NCBI GenBank assembly: GCA_004028505.1
Contig: MTKO01000060.1
Location: forward strand, 1 to 57,630
Source: Candidatus Electrothrix aarhusensis
GTDB taxonomy: Bacteria > Desulfobacterota > Desulfobulbia > Desulfobulbales > Desulfobulbaceae
Reading direction: 5' to 3'
Length of the DNA stretch: 57,630 bases
Of the stretch, positions 33,576-43,229 are shown in pieces. The notes below the pieces were generated by a model that saw nothing but the letters and a program-made list of their open reading frames with translations, made no database searches and was not told the DNA's origin. A program made the position numbers and the translations under genes. The first letter of the stretch is position 1. Every line of letters begins with the position of its first letter.

Positions 33576-34469
33576 ATGGATTTTATTTACGATATTTTTA
33601 AAAATTGGGCAGTTCAAGGGTATCTGCCCTCAATCTTTGAGCATACCTTCATGATTCGCGGCCTGATAGCCGCTTTGATCATCGGTCCCCTGCTCGGGGC
33701 TATCGGGACTGTGGTCGTTACCAAGAGGCTCTCTTTCTTTACCCAAACCATCGGCAACGCAGCCATGAGCGGTGTGGCCATCGGGTTGCTGATCGGTGAA
33801 CCGGTGGATGGCACCTATGCAGGATTGTACGGCTTTTGCCTGATTGTTGCCCTGCTGATGACCTTTGTTAAAAATCGAACCCGGCTTGCCAATGATACGA
33901 TTATCGGGGTAGTGCTGGCTCAGGTGCTGGGCCTCGGTATCATCCTGATGATCGTGGTGACCAGCCAGTTCAATATCCATCAAGTGGAGGGTATTCTCTT
34001 CGGCAGCCTGATCACGCTCAACGATCAGGATCTCATTGTTCTGACAATTGCCTCGTTGGTTGTCGGGATTCTGTTCGCGTTTAATTTTAACAGATTTATG
34101 CTGGCCAGCTTTAACCGCACCTTAGCCAAAGCACGGGGACTTTCTCCGGTCTTTCTGGAGTACCTCTTTGTTACTCTTATGACTATTGTGGTGGTGGCCA
34201 GTTTAAAATTGATTGGAGCTCTGCTTGTCCTCGTCCTGATTGTCGTTCCTGCGGCAGGGGCACAGCTGGTTGCCCCTAATCTTCGCTGGTTTGTCTGGCT
34301 CAGCGTTATCTTTTCCACGATCAGTACAGCCTCTGGGCTGCTGCTGTCAGGATTATTGCCAGTGCCCAGCGGCGCAGTGATCGCCTTGGTTTCCAGTGTC
34401 CTGTTTTACGGTGCCTTGCTGTCTCGTCCACTTCTGTCCAGAGGTGGGCCGAATCAAGGGGAAATCTAA
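33576..34469 (+). CDS. znuB: Zinc ABC transporter permease (ZnuB-like)
   Basis: A 297-residue inner-membrane permease with about eight transmembrane helices, completing the zinc/manganese importer with ZnuA and ZnuC. The family motifs GAIGTVVVTKRLSFFTQTIGNAAMSGVAIGLL, VEGILFGSLITL and GALLVLVLIVVPAAGAQLV are all there. The start is ATG at 33576; the preceding spacer of 132 bp contains a GC-rich hairpin. Specificity for zinc over manganese is inferred from the DUF6162 and ZnuA context. Confidence 0.88.
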   Translation: MDFIYDIFKNWAVQGYLPSIFEHTFMIRGLIAALIIGPLLGAIGTVVVTKRLSFFTQTIGNAAMSGVAIGLLIGEPVDGTYAGLYGFCLIVALLMTFVKNRTRLANDTIIGVVLAQVLGLGIILMIVVTSQFNIHQVEGILFGSLITLNDQDLIVLTIASLVVGILFAFNFNRFMLASFNRTLAKARGLSPVFLEYLFVTLMTIVVVASLKLIGALLVLVLIVVPAAGAQLVAPNLRWFVWLSVIFSTISTASGLLLSGLLPVPSGAVIALVSSVLFYGALLSRPLLSRGGPNQGEI

Positions 34470-34505
34470 AAATAATCTAATCCTTCAAAAGGAGGTAATG
34501 TCATC

Positions 34506-34868
34506 ATGTTCAAAATGCAACCCATCAGACAAGCAGCTCTTCTGCTTGCCGCAACCATGCTCTTTCTGTCCCTTGCTTCTTCTGCCTTTGCCCATGCAAC
34601 CACCCTTTGGTGCTATGTAGAAAACAATCAGGTGTATGTCGAAGCTTTTTTCATGGGGGGTAAAAAAGTACAAAATGCCAAGGTTATAGCTGTTAACGAC
34701 AAGGGAGAAAAAATTCTCGAAGGAACAACTGACAAAGAAGGAAAGTTTAATTTTGAACCTCCCTATCAGGGCAATATGACCATCCTCCTCAAAGTGGACG
34801 ATGCCCATGGAGCTGATTTTGAACTGACTGAAGAAGATTTCCTTGATGCGGCAGCTGAAACAGAGTAA
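34506..34868 (+). CDS. Small periplasmic protein with carboxypeptidase-regulatory-like fold
   Basis: A 120-residue exported protein: signal peptide to about SSAFA, then a mature chain starting HATTLWCYVENNQVYVEAFF. The pattern VYVEAFFMGGKKVQNAKV...GKFNFEPP is that of small beta-sandwich proteins encoded beside cobalt/nickel and other metal transporters. The N-terminal His of the mature form could bind metal. AAAGGAGG precedes the ATG. It follows znuB by 36 bp and is likely part of the operon. Family name uncertain. Confidence 0.6.
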   Translation: MFKMQPIRQAALLLAATMLFLSLASSAFAHATTLWCYVENNQVYVEAFFMGGKKVQNAKVIAVNDKGEKILEGTTDKEGKFNFEPPYQGNMTILLKVDDAHGADFELTEEDFLDAAAETE

Positions 34869-34925
34869 TTCTTAGCTTTCTTGCAAGGAGTTAAGGCGGA
34901 GAGCATAAACTGTCAGGAGAACATA

Positions 34926-35243
34926 ATGGAAAAACAGTGTCCCTGCTGTAATAATGTGCAACTTCAGAGAGCTATACGCAGAGGAGTTGAAATCGATTAT
35001 TGTCCTGACTGTAACGGGATATGGCTCGACAACGGAGAGCTCAACAAAATTGTTACTGAATCTGTTGAGGGGTCAGCAACAGAAAGCAGTCCAACTGAAA
35101 TCTCTGCTGAAAAATCGAGGAAATCGGTTTTTAAGTCTTTTTTGAATCTCATGGGATCTACCAAGGATGATGTAGATCATGGTTTGAAGAGTAGTTCGGA
35201 TACGGATTCGGATAGTGACTTCATCTCCGAACCTCATGTATAA
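34926..35243 (+). CDS. TFIIB-type zinc ribbon protein
   Basis: A 105-residue protein with the zf-TFIIB signature: CPCC near the start (C5, C8), then DYCPDCNGIWLDNGELNKI (C26, C29). The C-terminal 60 residues are Ser/Asp-rich and probably disordered. Such proteins are common and their role is unknown; zinc binding is expected. The start ATG at 34926 has CAGGAGA six bases upstream. Last gene of the apparent zinc operon, which may be meaningful. Confidence 0.75.
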   Translation: MEKQCPCCNNVQLQRAIRRGVEIDYCPDCNGIWLDNGELNKIVTESVEGSATESSPTEISAEKSRKSVFKSFLNLMGSTKDDVDHGLKSSSDTDSDSDFISEPHV

Positions 35244-35589
35244 TATTGGTGATAACTCATACACGCTGTTATAGATGACCTCTGTCCAGTTGCCCCAATC
35301 TCTTTTTTTCATCTCCTCATTTTTTCTATTACGCCGCTTAAAGCAGGATGTTCTTTCCTTGTTTTCGAGCGGCGCAACTCCTTTCAGCTCTTTTTGTCGT
35401 TTGCTTTTAAATTGAAATTATAAGCAGATCATGTATTCTTGTTTTGTTCATTTCTTGAGAATCGGCATGTTATTTTGATGGGTATTCTTAACTCATTACT
35501 GATCAACCTTTTTGTATTTTATGAGAAATAGAAGGTGATTGCAGTCGGCTGATCTTTTTTTGCTTGCCCTATAATAGAACGAGCCTCTT
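35244..35589. other. 346-bp intergenic region
   Basis: CGCCGCT (35332-35338) pairs with AGCGGCG (35368-35374) around a 29-base loop, without a T-run. TATAAT at 35570-35575, just before the kinase start, is a -10 candidate but its -35 box is poor. No gene seen. Confidence 0.4.
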
Positions 35590-37512
35590 ATGCAAAAGAT
35601 ACTTATCGTCGATGATAAGGAACAGAATCTGTTCACATTGAAAAAAGTTCTGGCTGACCTTGATGTGGAGTTTGTTGAAGCAATGTACGGCAATGATGCC
35701 CTAAAGGCTACCCTGCATAATGACTTTGCGCTAGCAATACTTGATGTCCAGATGCCGGATATGGACGGCTATGAATTGGCCGAACTCCTTCGTTGCGATC
35801 TAAAAACAGAAAATCTCCCGATTATTTTTTTATCAGCCGTCTATCATGACGACTACCATGTCTTTAAGGGGTATGACTCTGGAGCGGTTGATTTCATTAT
35901 TAAGCCTTATGAGCCGAAGATTTTGCTCAGCAAGGTCAACTTCTTTTTACAACTGCACCAACAAAAACTCGCCTTAGAAAAAGCCGTAGAACTGGAAAAA
36001 ACCAAGAACTATTTGGAAAATATTCTTTTTTCCATGAACGATGCAGTTTTTGTCATTGATCTCCAAGGCCGCATAGATGTCTGTAACCAGGGAAGTCAGT
36101 CTCTTGTCGGTTATGAGCAGGACGATATGGTTGGGCAGCCATTGCATGCTTTCCTGACAGAGGAGATCTGCATGAATTGGGTGCAGCAGCTTGCGTCAGA
36201 TGAAAAAGCAGAGCCCTTGCAAAATCAGGAAACTTCATTGCAAACAGCGTACGATGACAAGATTCCGGTCCTTGCTTCTGCCTCGCCCATTCGTGATGAG
36301 GAAGGAGACATACACGGAGCGGTCTTTGTCCTGAGGGATCTGCGGGAGCGTAAGAAACTAGAAGAGCAGGTGTACCGCTCCAAGCGAATGGAATCTATAG
36401 GTCTGATGGCTGGTGGTGTGGCCCATGACCTCAATAATATTCTGGCTGGAGTTATCGGGTATCCGGAACTGCTTCTCAAAACCTTGCCTGAGAAGAGCAT
36501 TCTTCGCGAACCCCTTGAGGCTATTGGGGAGTCTGGACAACGAGCAGCAATGGTGGTCGCTGATCTCTTAACCGTTGCTCGCGGCGCAGCTATTGCCAAA
36601 GAGATCCAGGATCTCAATGTCCTGGTTAAGGAATATCTCGCTTCCCCGGAGCACAAAAAACTCACCACGCTGTATCCTGAAGTTTTGTTTGCGCATGGAC
36701 TGGAGGCGACGCAGGCTGGCATTTTTTGCTCCCCGCTCCATATTAAAAAATGCCTTATGAATTTGGTAACCAATGCTGCTGAAGCTGTTGTAGGTAATGG
36801 TGCCGTCAATATTACTACCCATGAGAAGAAGATTGATGAGAATAAGGCCCCAGAGTATGAAATAGCCGCTGGAGAATACATTGTCCTCTCCGTGGAAGAT
36901 ACCGGTTCCGGCATTCCAGAAAAAGATCTGCAACATATCTTTGAGCCGTTTTATACTAAGAAGGTTATGGGACGGAGTGGCACAGGCCTGGGCCTGACCG
37001 TGGTCTGGAATACAGTTCAGGATCATGAAAGCAAAATATTTGTTACAAGCGACGAGAAAGGGACCTGTTTTCAAATTTATTTTCCGGTGAGTAAAGAAAA
37101 ATCTGTTGTGATAGGGGAGAGCAGCCAGCAGGAAGAAACAGCTGAACGGAGCGGGACTATTCTGATTGTAGATGATGAACCACAGCTGCGAGATATTGCC
37201 GCCAGAATGCTGAAATCCCTGGGCTACACGGTTGACTCAGTTTGTTCCGGTGAATTGGCAATCAAATATATTTTGGACAAGCCGATGGATCTCATCGTAA
37301 TTGATATGCAGATGGAGCCTGGCATGAACGGGTATGAGACCTATCTTGAAATCAGTAAGATATATCCTGAGCAGAAGGCTGTCATTGTCAGTGGATTCTC
37401 TGACAGTGCAGATGTGAAAGCTACCTTAAAGCTGGGGGCGAACGGCTTTATAAAAAAACCATATTCTCTTGATCAGCTCGGGAGGGCGGTGAATGAGGCT
37501 TTGCGCTGCTGA
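35590..37512 (+). CDS. Hybrid histidine kinase (REC-PAS-HisKA-HATPase-REC)
   Basis: A 640-residue cytoplasmic signalling protein. N-terminal receiver (phospho-acceptor D52 in AILDVQMPDMDG, K105 in IIKPYEP), coiled linker, PAS domain (~140-250), HisKA with H279 in GGVAHDLNN, HATPase (N-box NLVTNAAEAV, G-boxes VEDTGSGI and GTGLGL) and a second receiver (D572 in VIDMQMEPGMNG). No transmembrane segment, so the stimulus is internal or arrives through the first receiver. No output regulator is adjacent. HDLNN-type kinases often pass phosphate to NtrC- or diguanylate-type regulators elsewhere. Confidence 0.9.
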   Translation: MQKILIVDDKEQNLFTLKKVLADLDVEFVEAMYGNDALKATLHNDFALAILDVQMPDMDGYELAELLRCDLKTENLPIIFLSAVYHDDYHVFKGYDSGAVDFIIKPYEPKILLSKVNFFLQLHQQKLALEKAVELEKTKNYLENILFSMNDAVFVIDLQGRIDVCNQGSQSLVGYEQDDMVGQPLHAFLTEEICMNWVQQLASDEKAEPLQNQETSLQTAYDDKIPVLASASPIRDEEGDIHGAVFVLRDLRERKKLEEQVYRSKRMESIGLMAGGVAHDLNNILAGVIGYPELLLKTLPEKSILREPLEAIGESGQRAAMVVADLLTVARGAAIAKEIQDLNVLVKEYLASPEHKKLTTLYPEVLFAHGLEATQAGIFCSPLHIKKCLMNLVTNAAEAVVGNGAVNITTHEKKIDENKAPEYEIAAGEYIVLSVEDTGSGIPEKDLQHIFEPFYTKKVMGRSGTGLGLTVVWNTVQDHESKIFVTSDEKGTCFQIYFPVSKEKSVVIGESSQQEETAERSGTILIVDDEPQLRDIAARMLKSLGYTVDSVCSGELAIKYILDKPMDLIVIDMQMEPGMNGYETYLEISKIYPEQKAVIVSGFSDSADVKATLKLGANGFIKKPYSLDQLGRAVNEALRC

Positions 37513-37657
37513 TTTCTGTCAAGAGATTGGAATGACGATATTAGAATGACGAGCTTGGAACGACAAGGCTCAAATTATTCTGGATATCGAGTATATTCAG
37601 GGAAGACACCAGCAGCTGCTATCAATAAAAATTGATCAATTTTAACCACGTAAGACC

Positions 37658-39802
37658 ATGCGTATATATTTCCGCCTTTTTTTACTCCTTATTTTATTTC
37701 TGGCCGGATGTGCTCCCCATCAGAAGCATATTCAGAAGGGTAAACTCACACCATTCATCCATCCCCTTCCTGCTGTTTTTCGAGCTGATCTCGCATTGAA
37801 GCAATGTCCGGCGACATCGTTTGAGTTGGTTCTACGCCCTGATGGGTTGTATTTCCTTCAGATGGAGAAAAGTATCTCCGGTAATGACGCGGTTCAGGCA
37901 GAGATCGGCGTATGGAGATATAACGAAGAAAAGAAAATTGTTCAGTTGACCAGCTATGACAAGAGGGTCAGGATATTGGCAATTACAGGAAAAAAGGTTC
38001 TGAAGTTGACCAAGGTCTCCGGCGGAATGATGCCTTCCCTTGTTCGGTATAACTTTACATTAACCGATACAGAACCAACCTATGAGGGGGTGGTTCGTAT
38101 GCAGGGGATGTACAGCCGTAAACGGGGTCGTGGGATATTTCGGGAATGCCTGAGCGGAGTGAGTTTTCCGCTCCTTAATAAGAATCGGGCTGCCGAAGCC
38201 GAACAGGCTTACCAGGGTATTCTACATGGTCGGGCGGAGTCGCTTTTTGTTACTCTGGATGTCCGCGTCTCTTCTCAATCTGGCAGAGGGGATCGCCTGA
38301 TACCCGTGCGTTCTGTTAGTATTGACCCTTATCGTTCCTGTAAGGGGAAGGAGCGCCGGATAGCAACGATTGCTGATAACCGATGGTGTTTGCTCGAGGT
38401 GGGCGGAAAGACGCCGGAGCAGGAGAGCCTGAGCAAGAAGCCTCCCTTTCTCAAGGTTCAAAGCGGTGAGCAGCTGATTCAGGGGTTTGCCGGGTGCAAT
38501 AATTTTACCGGCAGCTGGCTTTTTACCGATAATGATTTTATCTTCAGTCGGATCGCGTCGACTCGTATGGCTTGTCCTGTTGGTATGGAAATGGAATATG
38601 CCTTTTTGCAGGCCCTGGATCACACTCGGAGATATACCATTCAAGGTGATATTCTGAGCCTACGTGATCGGCGGGGTAAGGTGCTGGCTCGCTTACGCCA
38701 TTCTCGGCAGCTGACAGATTTGGATTTCACTTTGTCACCTCCGCAGGAAGAAAGAGGGGAGGGCATTCTTCCTGATGAAATTGGAATTCCAGAAAGTCAT
38801 AGTGTTGAGGTCGAAGGGCTTGTACCTGCCTCTATCGCGGTGCCGCCTGTGGAAGTGAGTGAAAAGAAAATTCAGCGGACGACAGCCCCGAGTAGGCATA
38901 AGATCAAGGTGTTGAGAGCTAAGAAAAAAGTTGCTGTCAGGCCCACTGCTCAAACTGATATCCTCCCAGATGTAGCGAAAAAGGTTGTTCCTGTTCCTGG
39001 TCCCAAAATGCCAGTACCTCCAGTACCTCCAGCCGTGAACGAACGACCGGAGGGAAAAACAGCTCCACCATCAGTACCTGAGAAGAGAGAGACGGTAACT
39101 GAACAGACTGCGGAAAAGAAAGCTCCTGTTGATAATACAGAGCAAGCTAGCCCACAAAACAACACCACGGAAGAGGTAGCTCCTTCCAAGGTACCTGTAT
39201 CTCCCCTTGATAATAACGGGAAACAGGTCCAGCTTGAACCTGAAGTGATCGGAAACGGAGATAATGGCACTGCATCTGCAACTGGGGAAAAGCTTTCTTC
39301 AGATGAGGCCGTTGCCCAACCTGAGGCCGTTACTCAACCCGTAACGCAGAGTGGTGAGGAAAAAGGCTCTCAGCCTTCCTTGCCTCCTATCCCTGAAGAA
39401 GAGAATGACGGGGAAGAGATCTTACCTGAACCAGCAGTGACAGGAAATCGAGATAACGTCATTCCATCAGAATCCGGGGAAATGAGTCCCACAAATAATG
39501 GTGTCCAACCCAAGATGCAGAGCAGCGACGAGAAGGAAGCTGTTCCTTCCTTGCCTCCTCTTTTCGAAGCAGAGAATGACGAAAATGATGAGCAGGCAGT
39601 CCCGTCAATTCCTCTGGCAGTTGAACAGGGGGACGTTGTTCCTACACCTGAGTCTGAGCCTGAGTCTGAAAATAAGATATCCGCAAATGAGATGGTACAA
39701 TCTGAGGCCCAGGATGATGTCGTGGAGAAAAATAATTCCTCCACACCATCATCTCCTGAACGCGAAAACAACGATCTTTCTTTACCCCCCGAAGACTTAT
39801 AG
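37658..39802 (+). CDS. NlpE-like / META-domain lipoprotein with long Pro/Glu-rich tail
   Basis: A 714-residue outer-membrane lipoprotein, lipobox FLAGC at residue 18. Residues 45-150 match the NlpE N-terminal copper-resistance/stress-sensing fold (GLYFLQMEK, IGVWRYNEEKKIVQLTSYD). Residues 245-350 form a META domain (FAGCNNFTGSWLF, SRIASTRMACPVGMEMEYAFLQAL, DILSLRDRRGKVLARL). The last ~330 residues are low-complexity, acidic and Pro-rich, with SLPP-I-PEE-END type repeats, likely a disordered spacer. NlpE senses envelope stress in E. coli; here the role is inferred. No operon partner. Confidence 0.75.
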   Translation: MRIYFRLFLLLILFLAGCAPHQKHIQKGKLTPFIHPLPAVFRADLALKQCPATSFELVLRPDGLYFLQMEKSISGNDAVQAEIGVWRYNEEKKIVQLTSYDKRVRILAITGKKVLKLTKVSGGMMPSLVRYNFTLTDTEPTYEGVVRMQGMYSRKRGRGIFRECLSGVSFPLLNKNRAAEAEQAYQGILHGRAESLFVTLDVRVSSQSGRGDRLIPVRSVSIDPYRSCKGKERRIATIADNRWCLLEVGGKTPEQESLSKKPPFLKVQSGEQLIQGFAGCNNFTGSWLFTDNDFIFSRIASTRMACPVGMEMEYAFLQALDHTRRYTIQGDILSLRDRRGKVLARLRHSRQLTDLDFTLSPPQEERGEGILPDEIGIPESHSVEVEGLVPASIAVPPVEVSEKKIQRTTAPSRHKIKVLRAKKKVAVRPTAQTDILPDVAKKVVPVPGPKMPVPPVPPAVNERPEGKTAPPSVPEKRETVTEQTAEKKAPVDNTEQASPQNNTTEEVAPSKVPVSPLDNNGKQVQLEPEVIGNGDNGTASATGEKLSSDEAVAQPEAVTQPVTQSGEEKGSQPSLPPIPEEENDGEEILPEPAVTGNRDNVIPSESGEMSPTNNGVQPKMQSSDEKEAVPSLPPLFEAENDENDEQAVPSIPLAVEQGDVVPTPESEPESENKISANEMVQSEAQDDVVEKNNSSTPSSPERENNDLSLPPEDL

Positions 39803-40061
39803 GGCCTTTGCAAGGCGTTGTGAGATGAGAGGGGGGATTCCTCTTGTATCCTGCAAAATTGAGGGGCTATGGGTGAGTCCCTCGTTCTTACTGTTCCGTA
39901 TTGAAGAACTCAACTGGCGGGCCTTCAATGCGGGTATTCAACCAGTCTTGAAGACTTCTGTTCAGGCGATGGACTGTCCCACCCGGCTTAATACCATCCT
40001 TTTTGCAGGCAGCATCAGAGAGTTCTTTCGATGTACTGCCTTGTTCTGTGAACAGTGTAGA

Positions 40062-40304
40062 TCAAATCATCAGTCTTGCAATGAAACCGATTGTGAAAAT
40101 CCAAAAAACAAATCCTATCCAAGTGCTAATTTCAGCAAGTACGTAGAATTTAGTTACTGAAGTGTCAGAAGAGTAGTCCCATCTTGGTTTCTTTTTTCCT
40201 GCGGTCAAAATGGATATAATTATTTCACCAGTATAAAAACATAAAATTTGAATGATACATCGAAAGATAAGCCAAAGAATTCCTTCAATTAAACTACTTG
40301 TCAT
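40062..40304 (-). CDS. Small membrane protein, hypothetical
   Basis: An 80-residue protein with two hydrophobic segments (about 5-32 and 55-78) separated by a basic loop (KKKPRW). ATG at 40304 has ATGGAG upstream at good spacing, which is why I accept it. It follows the secreted protein gene at 40329-40784 by 24 bp, so they may be an operon. No recognised family. AT-rich, like the rest of the island. Confidence 0.5.
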   Translation of the reverse strand: MTSSLIEGILWLIFRCIIQILCFYTGEIIISILTAGKKKPRWDYSSDTSVTKFYVLAEISTWIGFVFWIFTIGFIARLMI

Positions 40305-40328
40305 TAGTGTTTACTCCATATTAGCTTT

Positions 40329-40784
40329 TTATCCACCTTTTGCTTCAAGCTTTGTTTCTTTGTATTCCGATGGTAAATAAAATTGCCAAGGATTGCTACC
40401 ACCGCCTTTAAAAACACCCACATATTCAAGATCGGCTTCCTTGCATTGCCCTTCTATTATTGTCCCAGCTTCAAGGTCTACAATCCATTCATCAAAGTAG
40501 CCTTTAACCAGGTATATGGTTGGACCACATTTATATAAATTTGAAGAGGAATATCCACCAGTATCTGGAAAGAGTTTTTGTTTTGTTATTTTTCCTCCTT
40601 GCAACGATAGAATTAGAATACGGTCATATTCTGCAAGAAAGGGATGTATAGGTGAAAGTTCAATTGCAATAGAAGAGCCATTTTTGTTCAGGATATATAT
40701 TGCTTGATGATTTGTGTCTGAACATGCCTGTATGGGAAGAATAGTAAAAAATAAAAAAATTATGGAAGAAATTAAATTTTTCAT
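40329..40784 (-). CDS. Exported hypothetical protein
   Basis: A 151-residue protein with a signal peptide ending near PIQAC (a possible lipobox). The mature part is beta-rich, with YDRILILSLQGGKI and GPTIYLVKGYFDEWIVDLEAGTIIEG; it resembles no family I can name. AT-rich. Copy B of the dispersed 5' element begins 17 bp upstream of its ATG. Confidence 0.5.
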   Translation of the reverse strand: MKNLISSIIFLFFTILPIQACSDTNHQAIYILNKNGSSIAIELSPIHPFLAEYDRILILSLQGGKITKQKLFPDTGGYSSSNLYKCGPTIYLVKGYFDEWIVDLEAGTIIEGQCKEADLEYVGVFKGGGSNPWQFYLPSEYKETKLEAKGG

Positions 40785-40801
40785 TTTTGATATAGATATT
40801 T

Positions 40802-41166
40802 AACAGCTAACATTTTTAATAAGTTGAAATTTCCCATATGATTGACTGTAATAGATTCTGGAAAATTCTACTTGTTCCGATATTGAAGCGAAAAAAGAAA
40901 AACTTTTTCTCTTATCACGCTATACAGCAGCTAACGTGGAACACAGAAAGAAGAGCTAAAATTTACCGCAAGATGAAATTATTCATCTATCGAATATTTT
41001 ATGAAAATTCAAGGAATGTATGGCTGAGATCAGAGTTGTCCCGGATCGAAAATCATCCCCCTGATTTGTGAAAAATTCCTTCGCAAAAAAATAAGATACT
41101 GTTTATTAACAGACTACTGAAATAGAGAACAGGTATTCCACGCGGGTTTGTTCCTGTCGGGCTGAC
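40802..41166 (+). repeat. Dispersed 5'-gene element, copy B (long)
   Basis: About 365 bp that match 46589-47016 in the same orientation, in blocks: ATTGACTGTAATA, TTCCGATATTGAAG, TTATCACGCTATACAGCAGC, GAAAATTCAAGGAA, TTCGCAAAAAA and GTTTATTAACAGACT. No intact gene. Short frames in both copies share the words SYHAIQQLTWNTE and KLFIYR, perhaps decayed coding sequence. Confidence 0.75.
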
Positions 41167-41176
41167 CAAGGGACGT

Positions 41177-41199
41177 TAATAGGGATCTGACCCTTATTA
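41177..41199. repeat. Palindrome AATAGGG-CCCTTATT (REP-like)
   Basis: AATAGGGATCTGACCCTTATT, a relative of 42608-42627. It lies at the end of copy B, 180 bp from the aminotransferase stop. Confidence 0.45.
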
Positions 41200-41381
41200 T
41201 CCACTAATGGTTATAAATTTTGAGACATAACAAAGAATTAACCCGCGTTGCGAAGCAATGGCGGATGCAATATTTTGTTATTTCGCGTTTATCAAGATCC
41301 AATATTAAGTACTGTCGGGTACAGTAATAAGCAAATTTGATATTAGAAAAATTCTCTATGTTTTCATATGCTAAAGGTATT

Positions 41382-42517
41382 CTACTCAAACGCTGTCTTT
41401 AACCGGTTGATACCATTGCGAATTAATTCTTTCCCATAATAAGCGAAGCTTAATCGGATATAATCTTGCATGCCTTCGTTATTTGAAAAAAGAGTACCCG
41501 GATGAAATTCTACCTGCAAAGCACTCGCCCGTTCGTTTAATGCTTTCACATCGACATGCTTAATCAACTTTAACCAGAAAAAGTAGCCGCCTTCAGGCTT
41601 AGTCCAGCTAACATGATCAGACAATTGCTCCCTTAATGCAGCATCCATCGTAATAACCCGATCGCGGTAGACAGTGCGCAGCTTCGACAGGTGGTTTTGC
41701 GCCAGCCCGGAATCAAGGGCTTGCTTCACAATCATGGAAGTGAACTGATTAATACTGCCGCCGCTGTTCAGCAAGCCAGCCTTGGTCAATTGCCGTACCC
41801 GCTTATTGCTAGTCTGTATCCAGCCAAGTCGCAGCCCCGGGGCCAGTATTTTTGAGAATGAACCGACAGACAAGACGGTGTCCCCGGCCAGCATCGTGCC
41901 GAAGGCGCCGGAGGCGCACCATGATAAGAGAGTAATTGATACACCTCATCTGCCACAATCAAAAAATCATGGGACTGACTTAAGGCTATCAATCGTTTGC
42001 GCCGCGCCGTACTCATACTTCGTCCACTGGGATTTTGGTACGTTGGAATTGTGTAAACAAAGGTCGGCTTAACTCTAGACAGGAGCGTTTCAAGAACATC
42101 AAGATCCATGCCATCTTCATCTATAGGCACAGTTATAATATTCAACCCGTGATCTTTGAAGATTTGATAAGCCAAAAAGTAACACGGCTCCTCTACAATA
42201 ATAATGTCAGATGGCCGCGACAGTTGTGTGCAAATAAAATCAAGAGCCTGAGAAACTCCCCCAGATAGAAGGAGCGAGTCAGTCCGCACTTGCTGACCAT
42301 AATTTTCCCCGAGGAAAGTCGCCAATGATTCTAAAAAGCGTACGTCTCCTTTTTTGCTGCCATAAGATATGTCATTCGGTTCTGCCTCGCGAAAAAACGC
42401 CTCGCACGCCTGTTGCATTAAATCCAGTGGCAATAGATCTGCCGACGGACGACCGATACCGAAATTGATCATTTCTCCCGATTTCTCTAAGTCATGTTTT
42501 AGACATATATTATTCAT
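41382..42517 (-). CDS. PLP-dependent aminotransferase (class I, LysN/MocR-like), frameshifted
   Basis: About 378 residues. N-terminal half: FGIGRPSADLLPLDL, the TVPIDEDGMDLD and IPTYQNPSG motifs and VADEVY. The frame breaks after YHGAPPAP (near 41902). The rest, in the shifted frame, reads GTMLAGDTVLSVGSFSKILAPGLRLGW, containing the PLP lysine (SFSK), and ends with LSFAYYGKEL. One more T in CCTTCGG restores APFGTM. It resembles 2-aminoadipate-type transaminases and lacks the GntR DNA-binding domain of MocR regulators. Copy C of the 5' element is upstream. Probably an intact gene with an undercalled base. Confidence 0.8.
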
Positions 42518-42544
42518 TGTAAAAACTACCTATTCCTTGGGATA

Positions 42545-42600
42545 TAACAGCGTTAATAAGCGGAAAACTTTCCGTGCTATTGACTGAATTAATGAATATT
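42545..42600 (+). repeat. Dispersed 5'-gene element, copy C (short)
   Basis: ATAACAGCGTTAATAAGCGG...TTTCCGTGCTATTGACTG. It begins 28 bp upstream of the aminotransferase ATG and matches copies A, B and D in its first 50 bp only. Confidence 0.65.
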
Positions 42601-42607
42601 TATAGTT

Positions 42608-42627
42608 AATAGGGGTCAGCCCCTATT
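42608..42627. repeat. Perfect palindrome AATAGGGG-TCAG-CCCCTATT
   Basis: 8-bp perfect stem and four-base loop. Best example of a REP-like palindrome also seen at 15071, 41177 and, as a half-site, 56501. Confidence 0.6.
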
Positions 42628-42689
42628 GCCGGAAAAATCCATGAGTACCGAAGGCTGACGCGTTTTTTCCCGCCCTCTGAACTAACAGC

Positions 42690-43163
42690 TTATCTCTTCC
42701 TTTTGATTTTTCTGCGCACTTTTTTCTTTCTCTTCTTGTCAACTGTTGCACGAAACATGACATAGTGTCGTTTTACTCTTTCGACATAGGCTGTGTCTGG
42801 GAGTAACACCTCTTGGAATACCTTGAGAAGAGCTGGGGCCAGATCCGACTGTGGACTCGCAGAATTCAGTGCTGGTCCCATCAGTTCCTTGATAACATTG
42901 GGATCGCTATCCTTCAGCCACGTCGTATAAAAAACTTGCTCTTCCCACCCCCAGGCAATAACGGCTTTAATATCTTCGTCACGAGATGATATCACAGAGA
43001 AAAATACTCGACGGCAGTCGCAATCAGGTTCGTCACAGAACATTTCAAGAAAAGCATAATCTGCTGGTGGGAGATTGAACTCTGAATGATCAAACAGGGT
43101 GACTGACCTGGTCTCTCGCTCTGCAACTTTGGGGAGACGACTATGAAAAAATGAGTATGGCAT
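42690..43163 (-). CDS. Hypothetical protein with basic C-terminus
   Basis: A 157-residue protein. A short cysteine cluster (CDEPDCDCRRVFF, near residues 43-55) could bind metal. The rest is alpha/beta and the last 18 residues are almost entirely Lys and Arg, which suggests nucleic-acid or ribosome contact. I think the family recurs as an uncharacterised protein in Deltaproteobacteria-like genomes but cannot name it. Start ATG at 43163. It is the first gene downstream of the SAM-like-domain gene, in the same direction. Confidence 0.55.
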   Translation of the reverse strand: MPYSFFHSRLPKVAERETRSVTLFDHSEFNLPPADYAFLEMFCDEPDCDCRRVFFSVISSRDEDIKAVIAWGWEEQVFYTTWLKDSDPNVIKELMGPALNSASPQSDLAPALLKVFQEVLLPDTAYVERVKRHYVMFRATVDKKRKKKVRRKIKRKR

Positions 43164-43229
43164 CTTTTTTGTTCCTCGTATAACATGCTGATAACAGGCA
43201 TGGTAAGCGTTTTATCCAGATCCTGTTGA

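Noticed and set aside
39498..40160. 220-codon plus-strand frame overlapping the lipoprotein tail
   Set aside because: Its first half is a shadow of the repetitive lipoprotein gene and the rest has no start, ribosome binding site or recognisable sequence.
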